Source: Shewanella sp. OPT22 (lineage in GTDB: Bacteria; Pseudomonadota; Gammaproteobacteria; Enterobacterales; Shewanellaceae). Taken from it: a stretch of DNA of 64,000 bases. The notes beneath the pieces are model-generated. The model was not told the DNA's origin and did no database searches. It was given only the letters and a program-made list of their open reading frames with translations. The stretch covers positions 438,576 to 502,575 of the forward strand of contig NZ_PGVH01000056.1 in the NCBI RefSeq assembly GCF_004168585.1, given 5' to 3'. The translations under genes were made by a program, and so were the position numbers. Below are positions 60,067 to 64,000 of the stretch, in pieces (positions within the stretch are counted from its first letter, which is position 1; each line of letters opens with the position of its first letter).

Positions 60067-60090
60067 AGAGGCCCACTTTAATAAGCCTCT
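60067..60090 (-). terminator. Possible terminator of metBL
   Basis: AGAGGC (60067-60072) and GCCTCT (60085-60090) form a 6-bp GC-rich stem shortly after the metL stop on the minus strand, followed by CTACTTTAT-type sequence. The stem is short and the T-run is interrupted. Confidence 0.4.
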
Positions 60091-60107
60091 GCTATTTATT
60101 TATGCGA

Positions 60108-62495
60108 TCAATCTAACATTAAGTCTCGGCATATTTGTACGAGATCAGTCTGAATGGCAGCAGCAGTCACCTCTCGGCCAGCACCAGGCCCTCTGATGAT
60201 CAGTGGCGTGCCTTTGTAAAATTCACTTTCAATAACAAAGATATTATCGCCAGGCGTTAGGCTTGCATAAGGGTGTGTTTTATCAACTCTTTTTAAAGCC
60301 ACCTTTGCGTTAACAGAGCCATTATTGAGCTCAATCTTGGCGATATAACGCAATACTTTTTGCTGCCTCTGAGCTGCAATCCATTGATCTTTGATCGATT
60401 CATCGATTTCATCAATACGCTCAATAAACTCTTGTTTAGAGACATGCACGAGTTGCGCTGGGACTAATGATTCCAGCTCAATATCACTAAGCTCAAGATT
60501 CATTCCTAATTCTCGAGCCAAAATTAACAACTTCCGTTGCATATCTCTACCGGAAAGATCATCTCTAGGATCGGGCTCTGTAATACCTTGTGATTTGGCT
60601 TTTAATACGAGTGATGAAAAAGGCTCGCTGTCGTCATAATACTCAAACAGCCAACACAGAGTGCCTGAAAATATTCCCCCTACACTATGAATATCATCCC
60701 CACCATTCTTGAGCTCAGCCAATGCCGTCTGAATCGGCAGTCCTGCACCACAGCTCGCATTATAGCGCCAGAACAGTCGTCGACTTTGCAACTGATATTT
60801 CAGCTCGTTATAAAACGTAAGTGGACCTGAACCCGCTAACTTATTGGCACTCACAAGATGTATGCCACGCTGCAAAAACTCTGAGTATTTTAAAGTTAAA
60901 CTGGCGCTGGCGGTAATGTCTAAAACAATAAGTTCATCGTAAGTTAAGGCATCTAACTGTGTTAAGAGCTCATCATATCGCCAAGGCTGTCCATGCTGGC
61001 TCAGGTTATGCTCCCAGTTTGATAAATCAATGGCACTGTCTGAAATTAAACACTGATTTGTTGACACTAAACCGGCAATATCCAATTTAATTTTTAACTG
61101 TTTTTCGAGCTTTAAAACATGTGACTGGAATAGCTCCGTCCAAGTTTTACCGATATTTCCTAATCCAAATACCACAACACCGAAACGTTTCTTTGCTGCA
61201 GTACAGCGTCGATGAACTTTAAAAGACAAACTATCAACTTCAGCTTTAGGTACTAGCGCCACTAAACTGTTCGAGTCTTGAAAAAGTGGCTTCGAATGTC
61301 GAGTTAACAGTCTCGAAAAACCATGACGATGCTCCAACGAGTCCTGGCTGACTAACGCAACTAATCCAAACCTCGAAGTTACACTTACCTGAGTATTTTT
61401 AATACAAAGTGGCTCTAATAAGGCTAATAACTTCGCTCTATTCTCTGTCGTAGTTGCCAGCTCAAACGCTTGATTAGTATGACCCCACCAAGCAAGTGGA
61501 CTCACCCCATGCTGCTCTAATATCGAATATATATTCTTAGGTTCCAAATCACTCTGTAATCGGAGTAATTCAACTTGCTGCAAACTGGTTATCACGGGTT
61601 CACATGCGGCGGCACTGTCTGGTTCTATTTGAGTATATTGAGTATGAGAGGCAAAACTGGATCGGACAGCCAACCGAGCACTACTACCAAAAAGCGGTTG
61701 CAATGTTCTGCTATGAAGAACTGGAGAACCTAATTTGGCGAGCCGATCAGCTTCACCTAATGACAACGAAGCTAATAATTTGGCATCCGTGATTTTATTG
61801 GGGTCAGCATTAAAAACCCCTTCTACATCAGTCCAAATTGTAATTTGTTCAACATCAGCATAGCTCGATAATAAACTCGCACTGTAATCTGAGCCATTAC
61901 GACCTAACAGCAGTGTATTGCCTTCAGCGTCACCACAAATAAAACCAGTAAAAATCAACCTTGTTGCAGGGTTAACCTCAATAACTTGTTGAACATTTAA
62001 TCTGGACTCATCGGCTTTTACTCGTGCAACAATATCGTTTTCAGCGAGCAGAATTTTACGGCTATCAATGGCTTTTGAGGCTACATCATTTTGTTTTAGA
62101 TAAGCGGCTAATAACCTTGAAGACCAAACCTCACCAAACGCAACTAATTGATTTTTATCGTACTCGGTTAACTTGTCTTGTGACAGTAAACTCGACAACT
62201 CCATACCGTCGGTCGACAAGCGCTCTCGAAATAATTGCGCATTACTGTTATCCAATAAATCTTCAGCTAAATGTTGTTGATATTCAATCAGCTCTTGTAA
62301 TGATTGCTGCCATAAACGACGGCTGTGCTGAAATTCTAATAGTTGATAAAGCTTATTGGTTGATTTACCCGCTGCAGATACAACCACCATATCATTGGCA
62401 TTTCCTTGTGTGAGCAAAATATGCGCAACACGTCGGTAACCGTCAGCATCCGCTAAACTTGAACCGCCAAATTTATGTAAGTGACTAATCGTCAT
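60108..62495 (-). CDS. metL: Bifunctional aspartokinase II / homoserine dehydrogenase II
   Basis: 795 residues. The N-terminal kinase has LHKFGGSSLADADGYRRVA and LLGRNGSDYSASLLSSY. The C-terminal dehydrogenase begins about 435 with VVVFGLGNIGKTWTEL (NAD(P) loop) and has VSANKLAGSGPLTFYNEL and GIFSGTLCWLF. It makes aspartyl phosphate and homoserine for methionine. The start overlaps the metB stop by one base (TAATG), so metBL is one translationally coupled operon. Confidence 0.96.
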   Translation of the reverse strand: MTISHLHKFGGSSLADADGYRRVAHILLTQGNANDMVVVSAAGKSTNKLYQLLEFQHSRRLWQQSLQELIEYQQHLAEDLLDNSNAQLFRERLSTDGMELSSLLSQDKLTEYDKNQLVAFGEVWSSRLLAAYLKQNDVASKAIDSRKILLAENDIVARVKADESRLNVQQVIEVNPATRLIFTGFICGDAEGNTLLLGRNGSDYSASLLSSYADVEQITIWTDVEGVFNADPNKITDAKLLASLSLGEADRLAKLGSPVLHSRTLQPLFGSSARLAVRSSFASHTQYTQIEPDSAAACEPVITSLQQVELLRLQSDLEPKNIYSILEQHGVSPLAWWGHTNQAFELATTTENRAKLLALLEPLCIKNTQVSVTSRFGLVALVSQDSLEHRHGFSRLLTRHSKPLFQDSNSLVALVPKAEVDSLSFKVHRRCTAAKKRFGVVVFGLGNIGKTWTELFQSHVLKLEKQLKIKLDIAGLVSTNQCLISDSAIDLSNWEHNLSQHGQPWRYDELLTQLDALTYDELIVLDITASASLTLKYSEFLQRGIHLVSANKLAGSGPLTFYNELKYQLQSRRLFWRYNASCGAGLPIQTALAELKNGGDDIHSVGGIFSGTLCWLFEYYDDSEPFSSLVLKAKSQGITEPDPRDDLSGRDMQRKLLILARELGMNLELSDIELESLVPAQLVHVSKQEFIERIDEIDESIKDQWIAAQRQQKVLRYIAKIELNNGSVNAKVALKRVDKTHPYASLTPGDNIFVIESEFYKGTPLIIRGPGAGREVTAAAIQTDLVQICRDLMLD

Positions 62496-63658
62496 TAATC
62501 CTTGTCTCCGAGTAAAACTGTATCTAAAGCTTGTTTTAAATCAGTAGCTAAATCATCACCATCTTCGACGCCAATCGATAAACGGATCAGAGTCGGCTTA
62601 ATGCCCGCTTTTACCTGTGCATCATTATCCATAGAGCGATGCGTCATTAATGCAGGAACACAAACTAGGCTCTCTACACCGCCTAAGCTCTCAGCGAGCG
62701 AAAACAATTGTAAACGATGTACGAATTGAATTAGAGTATTATGATCGCCTTTTAATTCAAAACTTACCATGCCACCAAAACCACTCTGCTGTCTTTTGGC
62801 GATTTCATGACCATTGTGATTTTCAAGCCCAGGATAATAGAGTTGTGAAACGGCATGATGCTCACTCAGTATGTTAACAACTTTCTTTGCATTTTGTTCA
62901 TGCTGTTTTATACGAAGCGGTAACGTTCTCACGCCCCTTAATGTTTGGTACGCATCAAAAGCACCACCAGTAAGCCCTAATGTATTTCCCCACCAGCAAA
63001 GGGTTTCACTAAGATCATCCGTCTTGGCAATCACGGCTCCACCAACAACATCACTGTGACCATTAATATATTTGGTGGTGGAGTGAACAATGATGTCAGC
63101 TCCTAAAGGTAACGGCTTCTGTAGAAGAGGTGACAGAAACGTATTATCAACCACAAGTAATGTATGACTGCCTTCTAGCTTATTCGCAATCTTCTGAATA
63201 TCAACGATTCGAAGTAATGGGTTACTCGGTGTTTCAAGCCACACCATCTTGGGCTCTTTCGCTATAGCAGACTGTATTTGTTCCTCTTGAGTCTGGTCAA
63301 TAATTTCGAGCTTAAAACAGCCTTTATCAGCAAATGCTTTGAATAATCGTAAGCTCCCACCATAGCTATCATGAGGAACAATCAGTAAGTCGTGCGGTTT
63401 GAGTAATTGCAGCACCAAAGTGATGGCAGACATTCCGGTATTGGTGATGATGGCACCCGCCCCTTTTTCAAGCTTGGCGAGGGTATCTGCAAGTAACGCT
63501 CTGGTTGGATTACCACTTCGGCTGTAATCAAACTCCCTTGGAGATAATGCATCATCAAAACAATAGTTCGTCGATAGGTGCATTGGTGGAACAACAGAGC
63601 CATACTGAATGTCTGTTTCTAAGCCGTTTCTGACTGCAATTGTCGTTGTTGATTTCAC
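62495..63658 (-). CDS. metB: Cystathionine gamma-synthase
   Basis: 387 residues, PLP-dependent. It joins an O-acylhomoserine with cysteine to make cystathionine. The PLP lysine is in HSTTKYINGHSDVVGGAV (Lys196). YSRSGNPTRALLADTLAKLE and LETPSNPLLRIVDI are further family marks. First gene of metBL, divergent from metJ, with MetJ operators between. Confidence 0.95.
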   Translation of the reverse strand: MKSTTTIAVRNGLETDIQYGSVVPPMHLSTNYCFDDALSPREFDYSRSGNPTRALLADTLAKLEKGAGAIITNTGMSAITLVLQLLKPHDLLIVPHDSYGGSLRLFKAFADKGCFKLEIIDQTQEEQIQSAIAKEPKMVWLETPSNPLLRIVDIQKIANKLEGSHTLLVVDNTFLSPLLQKPLPLGADIIVHSTTKYINGHSDVVGGAVIAKTDDLSETLCWWGNTLGLTGGAFDAYQTLRGVRTLPLRIKQHEQNAKKVVNILSEHHAVSQLYYPGLENHNGHEIAKRQQSGFGGMVSFELKGDHNTLIQFVHRLQLFSLAESLGGVESLVCVPALMTHRSMDNDAQVKAGIKPTLIRLSIGVEDGDDLATDLKQALDTVLLGDKD

Positions 63659-63676
63659 CTATCGCCTCAAAAATAA

Positions 63677-63692
63677 GGATGTCTAGACGTCT
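63677..63692. promoter_or_regulatory. MetJ operator, metB-proximal
   Basis: GGATGTCT (63677-63684, 6 of 8) then AGACGTCT (63685-63692, perfect Met box), 18 bp upstream of the metB start. Confidence 0.88.
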
Positions 63693-63729
63693 AGGTTAGT
63701 TTTTATTCGACCACTGGTCAAGAAATATT

Positions 63730-63753
63730 AGCAGTATAGACATCTAAAAGTTT
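63730..63753. promoter_or_regulatory. MetJ operator, central array
   Basis: Three contiguous 8-bp units: AGCAGTAT (5 of 8), AGACATCT (63738-63745, 7 of 8) and AAAAGTTT (5 of 8). This second cluster in the metB-metJ gap may control metJ itself. Confidence 0.7.
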
Positions 63754-63853
63754 GTCTTAACCATACAATTAGTGCAATAATTTGACTGTGAGTTTTTAGG
63801 CTTTAAAATTTGCCAACCTCGAATTATTTATTAGCATCAATACAGGTGAGTCA

Positions 63854-64000
63854 ATGACTAAATGGAATGGAGAATATATCAGCCCTTACGCTGAGCATGG
63901 AAAAAAGAGTGAGCAAGTAAAAAAAGTCACTGTCTCAATTCCATTAAAAGTATTGAAAGTACTTACTGATGAGCGAACGCGTCGACAAGTAAATAACTTA
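63854..64000 (+). CDS. metJ: Methionine repressor MetJ (partial, 3' end beyond window)
   Basis: The first 49 codons ([20 protein letters not shown]...). [20 protein letters not shown] is the ribbon-helix-helix DNA-binding strand and helix, and TRRQVNNL matches MetJ. It uses S-adenosylmethionine as corepressor and acts on the Met boxes seen here. The gene runs off the right edge. Confidence 0.96.
   Translation, partial: MTKWNGEYISPYAEHGKKSEQVKKVTVSIPLKVLKVLTDERTRRQVNNL

Overview
The window looks like a chromosomal segment of a marine gammaproteobacterium of the Shewanellaceae type (order Alteromonadales). The evidence is gene content and order: an orn / rsgA / psd / mscM block, parE / PQQ-type dehydrogenase / parC, nudF-yqiB-cpdA-yqiA-parE facing tolC, ubiE-ubiJ-ubiB-tatABC-tatD-GGDEF-hemB, and metF near a metJ / metBL divergon. 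DNA is moderately AT-rich throughout. Two long unrecognised proteins (29204-30571 and 45596-46618) suggest a host-associated relative such as Parashewanella; that genus assignment is inference. I see no prophage, insertion sequence, CRISPR array, rRNA or integron.

Layout. 1-5300: the 3' end of recG, a membrane-anchored DUF3014 protein, a lipid A phosphoethanolamine transferase (EptA), a decayed HAD phosphatase and a DUF418 membrane protein. 5300-15000 is accessory: two paralogous MFS exporters around an AraC regulator, a CxxCH lipoprotein, an AraC/GyrI-like regulator behind an ABC membrane domain without ATPase, and a porin divergent from a BCCT betaine/choline-type carrier. 15000-18200: a DEDDh exonuclease with a cNMP-CBS-nucleotidyltransferase protein, and a SnoaL-like protein. 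18300-18700: three identical tRNA-Gly(GCC) genes at an exact 95-bp period, with a strong stable-RNA promoter and an 8-bp tandem repeat. 18730-25900: orn on one strand, and rsgA, psd, a SpoU-type methyltransferase, mscM and a glycerophosphodiesterase on the other.

26000-30600: a hydroxyacid dehydrogenase, an FAH-fold enzyme, an AraC regulator, a secreted cupredoxin-like protein and a large unknown protein. 30600-40200: topoisomerase IV genes, the cpdA/nudF cluster and tolC. 40200-48100: an envelope operon (TIGR04219, DUF2333, PCuAC copper chaperone with a natural His6 tail), an enoyl-CoA hydratase, a PspC mini-operon with a 36-residue membrane protein, dusA, an unknown protein with two possible death-domain-like helical repeats, and nnr. 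48300-58900: an arginase-family enzyme, ubiquinone biosynthesis, Tat export, TatD, a diguanylate cyclase and hemB. 58900-64000: the methionine genes metF, metL, metB and the start of metJ, with MetJ operators (Met boxes) before metF and between metB and metJ.

Most of the window is conserved housekeeping. The least explained parts are the two unknown proteins, the PspC mini-operon, the ABC-membrane-domain/AraC pair, the CxxCH lipoprotein and several perfect inverted repeats.
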